64,000 nucleotides of DNA from an uncultured Clostridia bacterium (GTDB lineage: Bacteria > Bacillota > Clostridia > UBA1381 > UBA9506), in NCBI GenBank assembly GCA_944393605.1, contig CALYAO010000044.1:1-64000 (forward strand), read 5' to 3'. The position numbers and the translations under genes are program-made. Shown piece by piece: positions 27,195-35,232 of this stretch (within the stretch, counting starts at the first letter, position 1; each line of letters starts with the position of its first letter). Below the pieces are notes generated by a model, which made no database searches, was not told where the DNA came from, and saw only the letters and a list, made by a program, of their open reading frames with translations.

Positions 27195-27222
27195 AAAAAG
27201 GCTGCCTTTGGCAGCCTTTTTT
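27195..27222 (+). terminator. Terminator after GH18-SLH gene
   Basis: AAAAGGCTGCC and GGCAGCCTTTT around TTT. Symmetric A/T flanks make it usable in both directions, also for fprA. Confidence 0.92.
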
Positions 27223-27252
27223 GATGCAGTTTCCTAGCAGACAACGGACGCC

Positions 27253-28446
27253 TCAGCCAATGGCATCTATGACCTCATTGGCATATGCCTCCACGGCGGC
27301 AAGTTCCTTTTCATCGGGGGAGAACACCACGCGGATGCCTTCTCCCACCACGTTGAGCTTGAGCCCGCGCAGGCGCTCTACGATCATCTTGACCGCTTCC
27401 CCGCTCCAGCCATAGGAGCCGAAGACGCCAACGGTCTTGCCCTTGCTGGAGATCGCATCGATGGAGGACAGCACATCCCAGATGGGCTTTAATGCATCCC
27501 GGTTGATGGTGGGCGAGCCGATGAACAGCGCGTCGGCCGCATGCAGCTTGGCGGCTATTTCTGCGGTTTCATAATCGATGGCATCCATCATCTCCACCTC
27601 ATAGCCCCCTCGCACCAGCAGGGTTTCGCGGATCTTTTCTGCCATCCTGCGGGTATATCCATAGGCCGATACGTACACGATGAGCACCTGTTTGACCTCG
27701 TTTGGCACCTGCGTGCTCCACGTCCGATACTTTTCCATGACCTCGGGGATAAAGTCGGTCAGGACGGGCCCGTGGCTGGGGCAGATCATGTCGATGGCGA
27801 GCCCTGACAGCTTGTCCATGCCCGAGAGAACAAAGGGCTTAAACGGCCCAAAGATGGCCGTATAGTAGTAGAGCAGCGCGTCGTTGTACTTGTCCTTGTA
27901 TGCGACAAACTTGTCCACGATCTTGGGTTCGCAGAAGTGGCATCCAAACATGTCGCAGGAGAAGAGCACCTTGTCTTCGGGAATATAGGTGAACATGGAG
28001 TCGGGCCAGTGCAGGAAGGGCGCGTTGATGAACTGCAGCGTCTTGCCGCCCAAATCCAGCGTATCCCCATCCTTGGCCATGAGCTCAGCAAAGGGTTGGT
28101 TGGTGATGCTCTTGGCATACTTGAGCCCCGCCATAGAGGCCACCACCGTGATGTTTGGGTTCATTTCGAGCAGACGCGCCAGGCTCCCGGTGTGGTCGGG
28201 CTCGGTGTGGTTTAGGATGATGTAGTCAATGTCCGAAACCTCGCAGATATCCGTGATGTTGTCCAGGTATTGTTCAAAGAAGCGGGCATGCGCTGTCTCG
28301 ATGAGCGCCGTCTTCTGGCTCCCCTTTACCAGGTAGGAGTTATACGAAGTGCCGTATTCGGTTTTCATGATGATGTCAAAGACGCGCAGGTTGGGGTTTT
28401 GCACGCCGACATAATAGATGTCTTTCTTCAGCTCTATTTTGACCAT
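27253..28446 (-). CDS. fprA: A-type flavodiiron protein (oxygen/NO reductase)
   Basis: Reduces oxygen to water or NO to N2O, protecting strict anaerobes. The 397-aa protein has an N-terminal metallo-beta-lactamase-like domain with the di-iron motif HTEPDHTG (about residues 79-86) and further ligands in LHWPDSM and CPSHGPVL, then a flavodoxin domain from about 250 (VLIVYVSAYGYTRRMAEKI; GSPTINRDALKPIWDVL). There is no fused rubredoxin; the rubredoxin gene lies just upstream on the same strand. The start follows TTGGAGG. Confidence 0.95.
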   Translation of the reverse strand: MVKIELKKDIYYVGVQNPNLRVFDIIMKTEYGTSYNSYLVKGSQKTALIETAHARFFEQYLDNITDICEVSDIDYIILNHTEPDHTGSLARLLEMNPNITVVASMAGLKYAKSITNQPFAELMAKDGDTLDLGGKTLQFINAPFLHWPDSMFTYIPEDKVLFSCDMFGCHFCEPKIVDKFVAYKDKYNDALLYYYTAIFGPFKPFVLSGMDKLSGLAIDMICPSHGPVLTDFIPEVMEKYRTWSTQVPNEVKQVLIVYVSAYGYTRRMAEKIRETLLVRGGYEVEMMDAIDYETAEIAAKLHAADALFIGSPTINRDALKPIWDVLSSIDAISSKGKTVGVFGSYGWSGEAVKMIVERLRGLKLNVVGEGIRVVFSPDEKELAAVEAYANEVIDAIG

Positions 28447-28506
28447 GGGTTTGCCTCCAATCAGTGGTTTTTCTGCTTTTTGGTTGTTGGATGGAAAAAA
28501 GAGAAC

Positions 28507-28532
28507 GCCCGCCGACTAAAAAAGCGGCGGGC
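28507..28532 (-). terminator. Hairpin between rubredoxin gene and fprA
   Basis: GCCCGCCG and CGGCGGGC pair around a 10-base loop; a T run follows some bases later on the minus strand. Lying within the operon, it may lower fprA expression relative to rubredoxin or protect the upstream mRNA. Confidence 0.65.
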
Positions 28533-28542
28533 AACCTTTGGG

Positions 28543-28704
28543 TTACTGGACTTCCGAGAAAACGTCCTTTCCCAGCCCGCACATGGGGCAGGTCCAATCG
28601 TCGGGGAGATCTGCAAACGCCGTCCCTGCCGGGATGCCGTTGTCGGGGTCCCCCACCGCCGGGTCATACACATACCCACACGCGCTGCACTCATAGCTTG
28701 CCAT
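28543..28704 (-). CDS. Rubredoxin
   Basis: A 53-aa electron carrier with one iron held by four cysteines: C6 and C9 ([11 protein letters not shown]) and C39 and C42 ([10 protein letters not shown]). [16 protein letters not shown] is the usual rubredoxin core. ATG 28704 follows AGGAGG. It is cotranscribed with fprA and is the likely direct electron donor to that flavodiiron protein. Confidence 0.96.
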   Translation of the reverse strand: MASYECSACGYVYDPAVGDPDNGIPAGTAFADLPDDWTCPMCGLGKDVFSEVQ

Positions 28705-28780
28705 TGCTTACAACCTCCTGTCGACCGCCAGTGGCGTCTTTAAATGAAGTAACCATATATATGATTTTCTATCTGCCTCT

Positions 28781-28809
28781 ATTATATACCATCTACTTGC
28801 ATTTGGCAA
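28781..28809 (-). promoter_or_regulatory. Promoter for rubredoxin-fprA
   Basis: Minus strand TTGCCA (28809-28804), 17 bases and TATAAT (28786-28781). The untranslated leader is about 70 bases. Confidence 0.78.
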
Positions 28810-28949
28810 GCAAAACCATTTGCACACATCATACAAAATTACAATAAAAATGAAAAAGCCGGTTGTGTATTTGATCAGGTATTTTTTGGAAAATGAGGTA
28901 TAAGAGACAAAAGGTTCGTCCATACTCTTTGCCAGGAGGTGTTTTTTCA

Positions 28950-29678
28950 ATGCACAAATGGAAAGAAGAATGGAAGAAGCTGATTGCAAAGGATGGGCTG
29001 CTGCATAGCCGGAAGCTATACATAGCCGCCGGGATATGTGTAGTGGTACTGGTTGTTGGCATGGTGGCACTCTCGGGGCTCCAGCCCCAGGAGGTCGTTT
29101 TGATGGGGGAGGCGACACAAACCCCGACCGTGATTCCGACCCCTGGTGTGGGTGCTTATAAGCTGCCGCCGCGGGCGTCTGAGGTGCCCGTTCCCACCAA
29201 GACGCCCCTGCCGCGGGAGACCCAACCGCCCGCGACGCCCCAGGTGGATACGGTGGCGACGGATCCCGGGCCTGTTAAGCTGACCATGCCGGTGGTTGGG
29301 GATGTGATCCAGCCATTTTCCATCCATGAGCTGGTCAAGTCCAAGACCACGGGGGATTGGCAGGTGCACAAGGGCGTTGACATCAAATCGGACTTGTCCA
29401 CGGCGGTGCAGGCTGCGGCGGACGGCGTGGTGGCGGAGGCATACCTGGATGACCTTTATGGCAACACCATCGTCATAGACCATGGCCAGGACACCAAGAC
29501 TCTGTATGCTAACCTGTCGGGGCTGGATATGGTGACGGTGGGGGAGACGGTCAAGGCGGGCCAGACCATCAGCGGCGTCGGGGACAGCGCGCCCATCGAG
29601 CTGCTGGAGGAGGCACATCTGCACTTTGCGCTCCTGGTGGGCGGCGAGTGGCAGGATCCCATGCAGCATATGCAGTAA
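28950..29678 (+). CDS. Membrane-anchored M23 (LytM) peptidase-like protein, SpoIIQ-like
   Basis: A 242-aa protein with one N-terminal transmembrane helix (LYIAAGICVVVLVVGMVAL), a Pro/Thr-rich spacer (about 60-110) and a C-terminal LytM domain. Zinc-ligand motifs are present: HKGVDI (HxxxD, about residue 144) and HLHFAL (HxH). The DWQVHKGVDIK context and size match SpoIIQ of sporulating Clostridia, which meets SpoIIIAH between forespore and mother cell; clostridial SpoIIQ often keeps the zinc site, as here. A general M23 endopeptidase is the alternative. ATG 28950 follows AGGAGGTG. Confidence 0.82.
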   Translation: MHKWKEEWKKLIAKDGLLHSRKLYIAAGICVVVLVVGMVALSGLQPQEVVLMGEATQTPTVIPTPGVGAYKLPPRASEVPVPTKTPLPRETQPPATPQVDTVATDPGPVKLTMPVVGDVIQPFSIHELVKSKTTGDWQVHKGVDIKSDLSTAVQAAADGVVAEAYLDDLYGNTIVIDHGQDTKTLYANLSGLDMVTVGETVKAGQTISGVGDSAPIELLEEAHLHFALLVGGEWQDPMQHMQ

Positions 29679-29681
29679 GCG

Positions 29682-29719
29682 AAAAAAACTGCTGCCGCAT
29701 CTGCGGCAGCAGTTTTTTT
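29682..29719. terminator. Bidirectional terminator
   Basis: ACTGCTGCCGC and GCGGCAGCAGT around ATCT, with A7 before and T7 after. It ends the M23 gene and probably the convergent ribbon-helix-helix gene. Confidence 0.93.
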
Positions 29720-29885
29720 ATTTTGTTGGGTATCCGTATTTTTTCAATAAATCTTCAATTGCTTCGTCTATTAATCTGGACTTTGGAATACGTGAGATCC
29801 GGGACAGTTCGTCAAACCACGGCACCAGTTCATTTTTGAGTGAAGACGTAAACCGCGTCCGGTATTTTAAGTAAGGTTCTGCCAT
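29718..29885 (-). CDS. Ribbon-helix-helix DNA-binding protein
   Basis: A 55-aa protein. A basic first strand (YLKYRTRFTSSL) is followed by helix A (KNELVPWFDELSRISR) and helix B (PKSRLIDEAIEDLLKKYG), the layout of Arc/CopG-type regulators and of the antitoxin-like RHH family, which act as dimers. ATG 29885 follows AGGAGGGG. No toxin gene is adjacent, so it is more likely a stand-alone regulator than half of a toxin-antitoxin pair. Inverted TATAGTAT sites cover its promoter, which suggests self-repression. Confidence 0.8.
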   Translation of the reverse strand: MAEPYLKYRTRFTSSLKNELVPWFDELSRISRIPKSRLIDEAIEDLLKKYGYPTK

Positions 29886-29928
29886 ATTCTGCCCCTCCTG
29901 CTGTCTGTTGAATCCATACAATATCTAT

Positions 29929-29957
29929 AGTATATATCCAAAATTGCGAAAAAACAA
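29929..29957 (-). promoter_or_regulatory. Promoter of RHH gene with operator-like repeats
   Basis: Minus strand TTGTTT (29957-29952), 17 bases and TATACT (29934-29929). The -10 lies inside TATAGTAT (29926-29933), and its inverse ATACTATA occurs at 29972-29979, upstream of the -35. Confidence 0.6.
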
Positions 29958-30171
29958 TTGGTTGCAGATAGATACTATATAGTGTACGGTGGAAGCAGAG
30001 GGTGCTGGGGTGCTGGAAAATCGGTGTTGCAGCGCATGCAAATACTTTGAGCCGCATTTCATTCAATGGAAGAATCGATAGTGCCCATCGGCGATGGGCA
30101 CTGTATGTATCCGCGCCTCAAGCGGCGGCCGGACAAGGCGCCTGCCAGCAACCACTTTATACAAAAAAGAT

Positions 30172-30205
30172 AAAAAAAGCCGGCCCTTTTTGGGCCGGTC
30201 TTTTT
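30172..30205 (-). terminator. hup terminator
   Basis: GCCGGCCC and GGGCCGGTC around TTTTT, flanked by A7 on the plus side, read as T7 on the minus strand. Confidence 0.88.
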
Positions 30206-30211
30206 AACCTC

Positions 30212-30484
30212 TTATTTCACAGCATCTTTGAGCGCCTTGCCGGCCTTGAAAGCCGGAACGGTGGAAGCTGCGATGTTGATGGCTGCGCCAGTCTGCGGGT
30301 TCTTCCCAGTACGGGCCGCACGCGCACGGGTCTCAAACGTCCCAAAGCCGACCAGCTGCACCTTTTCACCCTTTACCAGGGCCTCGGTGATGCTGTCCAT
30401 AACAGCTGCCAGCGCTTTGTCTGCATCCTTTTTGGAAAGCTCTGCCTTCTCCGCAACCTTTGCTACCAGATCCGTTCTGTTCAT
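30212..30484 (-). CDS. hup: HU family DNA-binding protein
   Basis: The 90-aa histone-like protein that bends and compacts DNA as a dimer. The sequence [20 protein letters not shown] and [25 protein letters not shown] (quoted in two parts of the conserved core) are typical of HU, as is the C-terminal [12 protein letters not shown]. The RTGKNPQTG arm inserts in the DNA minor groove. It has its own promoter and terminator. Confidence 0.97.
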   Translation of the reverse strand: MNRTDLVAKVAEKAELSKKDADKALAAVMDSITEALVKGEKVQLVGFGTFETRARAARTGKNPQTGAAINIAASTVPAFKAGKALKDAVK

Positions 30485-30568
30485 TTGTTCGGTTCCCCCT
30501 CTTTCGTATGGTGGACGCCAAAAGGCGTCATTTTTTTATGCAGCATAGCTGTTGCAAATACTAGGTGC

Positions 30569-30597
30569 ATTATATCAGATTCGCCTTGGAAATGCAA
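30569..30597 (-). promoter_or_regulatory. Promoter for hup
   Basis: Minus strand TTGCAT (30597-30592), 17 bases and TATAAT (30574-30569). The leader of about 80 bases contains the small hairpin GACGCC/GGCGTC (30515-30530). Confidence 0.78.
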
Positions 30598-30650
30598 TGG
30601 TTTTTTTGGGGTTTTTTCAAAAAAAACCAGTTATTTTCAGGCTTTTGGCA

Positions 30651-31754
30651 TCATTGGGAGGCGATTTCGCGCATCCGCTCGATGATGGGCAGCTTCTGAG
30701 TACACAGCTTTTCGCACTGCCCGCATGCCACACAGGCCTGCGCAGCGGTTTTGTCGATGCCCCAGTGGCCCGACAGCCGGTCATGAACCCGGGCCATGTC
30801 CCCCGACAGGATGAATCGGTTATAGGCCTCCATGAGTTTGGGAATGGGGACGCCGGCGGGGCAGGAATCGCAGTACCCGCAGCTTGTGCACATCGTGTTC
30901 ATGCCGCCCGTGAGGTTTTTGGCCATGTCGGCGTAAAAGGCATCGGAGATCTCATAGAGATCTTCGGCCGCCTTGACATCCTCCTTCAGTTGCTCCATGG
31001 TGGATACGCCGCACAGCGCTACCGTCACCTGGGGCTGGCTGGTGATGAACTTGAGGGCCGCGACCGTCAGGCTGTCTGCCCCCTGCCGAAGGAACCCAAA
31101 GTGCTGTGGGTTTTCGGGGATCATGCCGCCGCCAAGCGGATTCATGGTAACGACTCCCAGTCCGGCGTCGTATGCGCCGTCCACGCCGTCCTGCCGGTAG
31201 GCAAAGTTGATGGCGTTGTATCCCAGCGTGACCCCTTCAAACAGGCCCGTCTTGGCTACGGTCCGGATGTCCTTGCCCGCCATGTGGGTGGTGAAGCACA
31301 CGTGCCGGATGAGGCCTTCCTCCTTGGCGCGGAGCGCGGCCTCATAGATGCCGCCTGGCTTGGTAAACTCCTCAAATTCCGCCATGGTTTTGATGCACCA
31401 CATATTGTAAATGTCAATATAATCCACGTGCAGCCGCTCCAGCGACCGATAGATGACATCCCGCGCAGACAGCTTGTCGTCCACCGTCCACAGACCACAC
31501 TTGGTGGACACCACAAAGCTGTCCCGCTTCATGGTGCGAAACGCCTCTCCAAAGATGTATTCGCTTTTGTCGTCACAGTAGCCTGGTGCGGTGTCAAAGT
31601 AGTTGATGCCCAGGTCGCTGGCGGCATGCACCAGCTCGGCACATCGGCCAAACGCCCCGTCTTGGTACTCTTCCCGCAGGAAACGCATCCCGCCCATACC
31701 AATGGCGGAGACTGTCATGCCGGTTTTGCCGTAAGGTTTGTAGATCATGCCCAA
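30651..31754 (-). CDS. Aldo/keto reductase with C-terminal 4Fe-4S domain
   Basis: An oxidoreductase of 367 aa. The AKR barrel (about 1-270) begins YKPYGKTGMTVSAIGMGGMRF and has the catalytic aspartate and tyrosine in NYFDTAPGYCDDKSEYIFG. The C-terminus holds two cysteine clusters, CTSCGYCDSCPAG and CVACGQCEKLC, as in bacterial-type 4Fe-4S ferredoxin domains. Such fused proteins are common in anaerobes and may couple carbonyl reduction to ferredoxin rather than NADPH alone; the substrate is unknown. The start follows GGGGAGG. Confidence 0.92.
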   Translation of the reverse strand: MGMIYKPYGKTGMTVSAIGMGGMRFLREEYQDGAFGRCAELVHAASDLGINYFDTAPGYCDDKSEYIFGEAFRTMKRDSFVVSTKCGLWTVDDKLSARDVIYRSLERLHVDYIDIYNMWCIKTMAEFEEFTKPGGIYEAALRAKEEGLIRHVCFTTHMAGKDIRTVAKTGLFEGVTLGYNAINFAYRQDGVDGAYDAGLGVVTMNPLGGGMIPENPQHFGFLRQGADSLTVAALKFITSQPQVTVALCGVSTMEQLKEDVKAAEDLYEISDAFYADMAKNLTGGMNTMCTSCGYCDSCPAGVPIPKLMEAYNRFILSGDMARVHDRLSGHWGIDKTAAQACVACGQCEKLCTQKLPIIERMREIASQ

Positions 31755-31778
31755 TGCCTCCCCATGTTTGTTTTTTCC

Positions 31779-31807
31779 ATTATACCAAACAGCGCCCCAA
31801 AAAACAA
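31779..31807 (-). promoter_or_regulatory. Promoter for aldo/keto reductase
   Basis: Minus strand TTGTTT (31807-31802), 17 bases and TATAAT (31784-31779). Confidence 0.65.
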
Positions 31808-31817
31808 CCAGTATTGG

Positions 31818-33032
31818 CTAGCGCAGGTCACAGAGTCGCAGATATTGGGGCAGTCCGCCGTCATACGGCACCGTGACCTCCCCTTGGATGAGAGGACGTG
31901 CATATGCCAAAAATGCGGGCGTGATGCCGTTTCCAGCCGCATTGATCCAAGCGGGCGGAATGGTGCGTTCGGCATTGGCAATGCCGTCAATGGCGGCGCT
32001 TTGGATGGTACAGTGGTAGGGCTCGTCGGCCATGCGTGCAAAGGTCATCATGATGCCCGTTTCCCCGCGGGCCGCCGCCTCTGCGCCCGCAAAACCGACC
32101 GCCTCCGCCTCGGACAGGTCGGTTGCGGACAGCATGTGCGCGGCGCACCGCTGGGGAATGTTGAGCTCCATGCTGCGCACCTTGCAGCCAAGCTCGCTTC
32201 GGACGGCCTGTTCCATGACCCGCGCGGTACCGTTTAGGTATTTGTGTCCGAAGATATCCGTGCCGCCCGTTGCCAGGCTCTCACACAGGTAGGAGCCGTC
32301 CGCTAAACGCACCCCTTCGGACACCGTCACGACGACGTTGCGTTTGGTCTCGTGCACCTTTTGCACATCCGCAAGGAACTGCGCCGTGGAAAAGGGCCGT
32401 TCGGGCAGGTAGATGAGGTCGGGGCCGTCCCCGCCTTCGCATGCCAGCGCACTCGCCGCGGTCAACCAGCCGGCGTTCCGCCCCATGATCTCGATGATGG
32501 AGACGGTGTCCTGATCATACACCCGTGCATCTGTCGCGATTTCCCGCACGGTGGCCGCCACATATTTGGCTGCGCTGCCGTAGCCAGGTGTATGATCGGT
32601 TCCGGCGAGGTCGTTGTCCACCGTCTTGGGGATGCCGATAAACTGGATGGGGGAGCCGGTCTGGGCCGCATAGCGGGACAGCTTCCAGACGGTGTCCATG
32701 GAGTCGTTCCCGCCGATATAGAAAAACTGGCCGATGTTATGCCTCTTGAGGATGTCTAGGATCTGCTCATAGACCGCCTGGCCCGCCTCGGGCAGCTTAT
32801 AGCGGCAGGAGCCTAGGAATGCGCCCGGCGTGGTACGCAGCAGCCCGTATTGCGTCTCGGCAATCAGCGTATCCAGCCGGATGAGACGGTCCGCAAGCAA
32901 ACCCTGGATGCCGTTGACCATGCCATATACCCGCTCGGTCCCGGCAGAGAGCGCACCCCGCAGGACGCCTAGCAGGCTGGCGTTGATGACGGCGGTTGGC
33001 CCGCCCGATTGCCCGATAATCGCATGCTTCAA
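31818..33032 (-). CDS. pfp: Pyrophosphate-dependent 6-phosphofructokinase
   Basis: Phosphorylates fructose 6-phosphate in glycolysis, reversibly when pyrophosphate is the donor. The 404-aa protein starts KHAIIGQSGGPTAVINASL. Two donor-specificity sites point to PPi: GGNDSMDT has Asp where ATP enzymes have Gly (GGDGS), and IPKTVDNDL has Lys where ATP enzymes have Gly (PGTIDND). The start is TTG 33032, set by AAAGGGG upstream; no ATG lies in a good position. It follows hisC by 34 bases. Confidence 0.88.
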   Translation of the reverse strand: MKHAIIGQSGGPTAVINASLLGVLRGALSAGTERVYGMVNGIQGLLADRLIRLDTLIAETQYGLLRTTPGAFLGSCRYKLPEAGQAVYEQILDILKRHNIGQFFYIGGNDSMDTVWKLSRYAAQTGSPIQFIGIPKTVDNDLAGTDHTPGYGSAAKYVAATVREIATDARVYDQDTVSIIEIMGRNAGWLTAASALACEGGDGPDLIYLPERPFSTAQFLADVQKVHETKRNVVVTVSEGVRLADGSYLCESLATGGTDIFGHKYLNGTARVMEQAVRSELGCKVRSMELNIPQRCAAHMLSATDLSEAEAVGFAGAEAAARGETGIMMTFARMADEPYHCTIQSAAIDGIANAERTIPPAWINAAGNGITPAFLAYARPLIQGEVTVPYDGGLPQYLRLCDLR

Positions 33033-33066
33033 GATGATACCCCTTTCGTATGTAATACAGAATGGT

Positions 33067-34155
33067 TTATAGAAAATCACCCAGCGCCCGCAGGAAGTCG
33101 TCGCATTCCTCGCGCGTTCCGACCGATACGCGGATGTGGTGCGGAAGGCCGAAGGGTGCGCCGGCTTTTACGATGACGCCTCTGCGGAGCAGCTGCTCCT
33201 GCGCTTCCGCGCTGTCCATGCCGACATCCACCAGCACAAAGTTGGCATAGGAAGGTACATAAGGAACCTTCCTGTTTTGAAGCTGTTCGGTCAGATAGGT
33301 ATAGTTCTCCCGGTTGAGCTTGAGACTGTCCGCGACATACGTGTGGTCATCCAGGCTTGCGCATGCCGCCGCCTGTGCGACAATACTGACATTAAAGGGA
33401 GCGCGCACTTTCTCCATCTCGGTTATGATGTCAGGGCTTCCGATGCCGTATCCGACGCGCAGGCCTGCCAGTCCGTAAATCTTGGAGAAGGTACGCAGCA
33501 CCAATACATTGTTCCGCTTCCGTACATCCTGTATGGTGTCAGGGTAGCTGGCGCATTCCCGTGCATACTCAAAGTAGGCCTCGTCCACCACAACCAGTAC
33601 CTCGGGCGGGATGGCGTCCAGCAGCCTGTCCTGCTCCGCCTGGGTGTACAGCGTACCCGTGGGATTGTTGGGGTTGCATAGCCATACCACCCGTGTCCTT
33701 GGCGTGATGGCATGGGCAAAAGCGGCAAGATCCAGCCCCAGCGCGCCCGTGAGCGGCACTTCCACCGGCGTGGCACCTGCCGCGACGGTGTTGGTGTGGT
33801 ACAGCGAGAAGGTGGACTGGGACATCACGGCCTCATCCCCCGGCGCGAGAAAGGTCTTGGCCGTCAGTTCGATGAGCCCGTCGCTCCCCGTTCCGAACAC
33901 CAGATGGTCTGCGGAAATGCCGACATGCGCGGCGAGCTTTTCCCGCAGGGCATGGCATGCGCCGTCGGGATACCGGAAGCAGTCCTGCGCCGTATCCACA
34001 ATGGCCTGCCGTGCCAGGGGGCCCGCGCCCATCGGGTTTTCGTTGGAAGCCAGCTTGGTGACGTGTGCCAGGCCATATTCGCGCTGGACCTCCTCAATGG
34101 GCTTGCCCGCCACGTAGGGCGAAAGCCCGTCAAATCCGTTTTTTTGCGGAATCAT
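33067..34155 (-). CDS. hisC: Histidinol-phosphate aminotransferase
   Basis: A class I/II PLP aminotransferase (362 aa) converting imidazole acetol phosphate to histidinol phosphate. GLSPYVAGKPIEEVQREYG and LASNENPMGAGP at the N-terminus, VWLCNPNNPTGTLY in the middle, VVDEAYFEYA (PLP ring aspartate/tyrosine) and TFSKIYGLAGLRVGYG (Schiff-base lysine) match HisC. Many HisC-like enzymes also act on aromatic amino acids. No other his genes are near, so that broader role is possible. It sits 26 bases after birA. Confidence 0.93.
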   Translation of the reverse strand: MIPQKNGFDGLSPYVAGKPIEEVQREYGLAHVTKLASNENPMGAGPLARQAIVDTAQDCFRYPDGACHALREKLAAHVGISADHLVFGTGSDGLIELTAKTFLAPGDEAVMSQSTFSLYHTNTVAAGATPVEVPLTGALGLDLAAFAHAITPRTRVVWLCNPNNPTGTLYTQAEQDRLLDAIPPEVLVVVDEAYFEYARECASYPDTIQDVRKRNNVLVLRTFSKIYGLAGLRVGYGIGSPDIITEMEKVRAPFNVSIVAQAAACASLDDHTYVADSLKLNRENYTYLTEQLQNRKVPYVPSYANFVLVDVGMDSAEAQEQLLRRGVIVKAGAPFGLPHHIRVSVGTREECDDFLRALGDFL

Positions 34156-34181
34156 TTGCAGTTCCTTCTTTCTAAATATAG

Positions 34182-35165
34182 CTAGGTTGTTTGGGGCACA
34201 AGCCGCGTGGAGATTTCTCCCGACCGCAAGGTCTCGGTCACCCCGTCCGCCCGGCGCACCATCAGGCCGCCGTCTGCCGACAGGTCATATGCCGTCGCGC
34301 GGTAGGACCCGCTCGGCGCGATGACCGTAATCTCCTGCCCCAGCATGCACAGCTGCGCCTTGTACTGGGCCAGAATGCCGGCGGGGTCACGATGGAGCCG
34401 CAGGTAGTTGGCGCCCAGCATATTTGCCACGGCAGAGGCCAGCGCACAGCGGGAGATGTCCCGCTCCGTTGCGGCTTTCACGGTGGTCGCGATGTCCGAA
34501 AGGGGCGCGGGCAAGGCGCCCGTGACGTTGATGCCGATGCCCACGACGAGATACTCCAGCCGCCCGCTTTCCCCATCGAAATTGCCTTCTGTCAGGATGC
34601 CGCACAGCTTCTTGCCCCGGTATAGGATATCATTTACCCATTTGATCTCCGTTCGCATGCCGGCAGTCTCCCGCAGCGCATCCGACACGCTGAGCGCGGC
34701 CATGATGGTGACAAGCTGAAGCTGTTCCAGGGAAAATTGGGGCCGGAGCAGAATGCTCATATAGACCCCGCTGCTGTCGGGGGAGTGAAATGACCGACCC
34801 ATACGCCCCTTGCCCGCGGTCTGCTGGTCCGCCAGCACAATGCTGCCTTCGGGCGCGCCGTCCGCCGCCATCTGCCGCAGCACATTGTTGGTGGAATCAC
34901 ACTCGGGCAGCACCGTGACGGGGCCGCGCAAGGGGCCGGTCAGCGCCTTTTGGATTTTCTCTGCATCCAGCAGGTCGCACGGCAAAACGATACGGTAGCC
35001 GCGGTTGGTCCGGCTTTGGATCTCATAGCCCGCATCCCGCAGGGCGCTCACGGCCTTCCACACCGCCGCACGGGAGATGCCCAGCCGCCGTGCGAGCTCC
35101 TCCCCAGACAGGTATCCTTCCTGATTTTCCGCCAGCAGGCGCAGGACTTGCTTACTGGTATTCAT
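34182..35165 (-). CDS. birA: Bifunctional biotin ligase/biotin operon repressor
   Basis: A 327-aa protein. An N-terminal winged helix-turn-helix (LLAENQEGYLSGEELARRLG, SRAAVWKAVSALRDAGYEI) precedes the biotin-protein ligase domain with GKGRMGRSFHSP (GRGRxG-type loop binding biotinyl-AMP), KWVNDILYRGKKLCGIL and a C-terminal SH3-like domain. It biotinylates carboxylase carrier proteins and represses biotin genes when charged. No biotin gene is adjacent. The start follows AGGTGA. Confidence 0.95.
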   Translation of the reverse strand: MNTSKQVLRLLAENQEGYLSGEELARRLGISRAAVWKAVSALRDAGYEIQSRTNRGYRIVLPCDLLDAEKIQKALTGPLRGPVTVLPECDSTNNVLRQMAADGAPEGSIVLADQQTAGKGRMGRSFHSPDSSGVYMSILLRPQFSLEQLQLVTIMAALSVSDALRETAGMRTEIKWVNDILYRGKKLCGILTEGNFDGESGRLEYLVVGIGINVTGALPAPLSDIATTVKAATERDISRCALASAVANMLGANYLRLHRDPAGILAQYKAQLCMLGQEITVIAPSGSYRATAYDLSADGGLMVRRADGVTETLRSGEISTRLVPQTT

Positions 35166-35191
35166 GCTTTCATCACCTGATCATATCGTGT

Positions 35192-35224
35192 CAAAAAATC
35201 AACAACGCCTATTGCTAGGCGTTG
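35192..35224 (-). terminator. nusB terminator
   Basis: CAACGCCTA and TAGGCGTTG pair around TTGC; TTGATTTTTT follows on the minus strand. Confidence 0.85.
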
Positions 35225-35232
35225 CTTGAGCT

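Larger units (their letters stand above)
29886..30211. other. Intergenic region upstream of the RHH gene
   Basis: About 325 bases holding the RHH promoter/operator, a 23-base palindrome at 30080-30102 (AGTGCCCATCG/CGATGGGCACT), and the hup terminator at the end. No gene seen. Confidence 0.55.

Noticed and set aside
29718-30484. RHH gene as antitoxin of a toxin-antitoxin pair with hup
   Set aside because: HU is a normal nucleoid protein with its own promoter and terminator, 326 bases away; no toxin-like gene is adjacent.
30552-32237. Open frame of 561 codons on the plus strand
   Set aside because: Antisense to the aldo/keto reductase and PPi-PFK genes, both of which have clear motifs.
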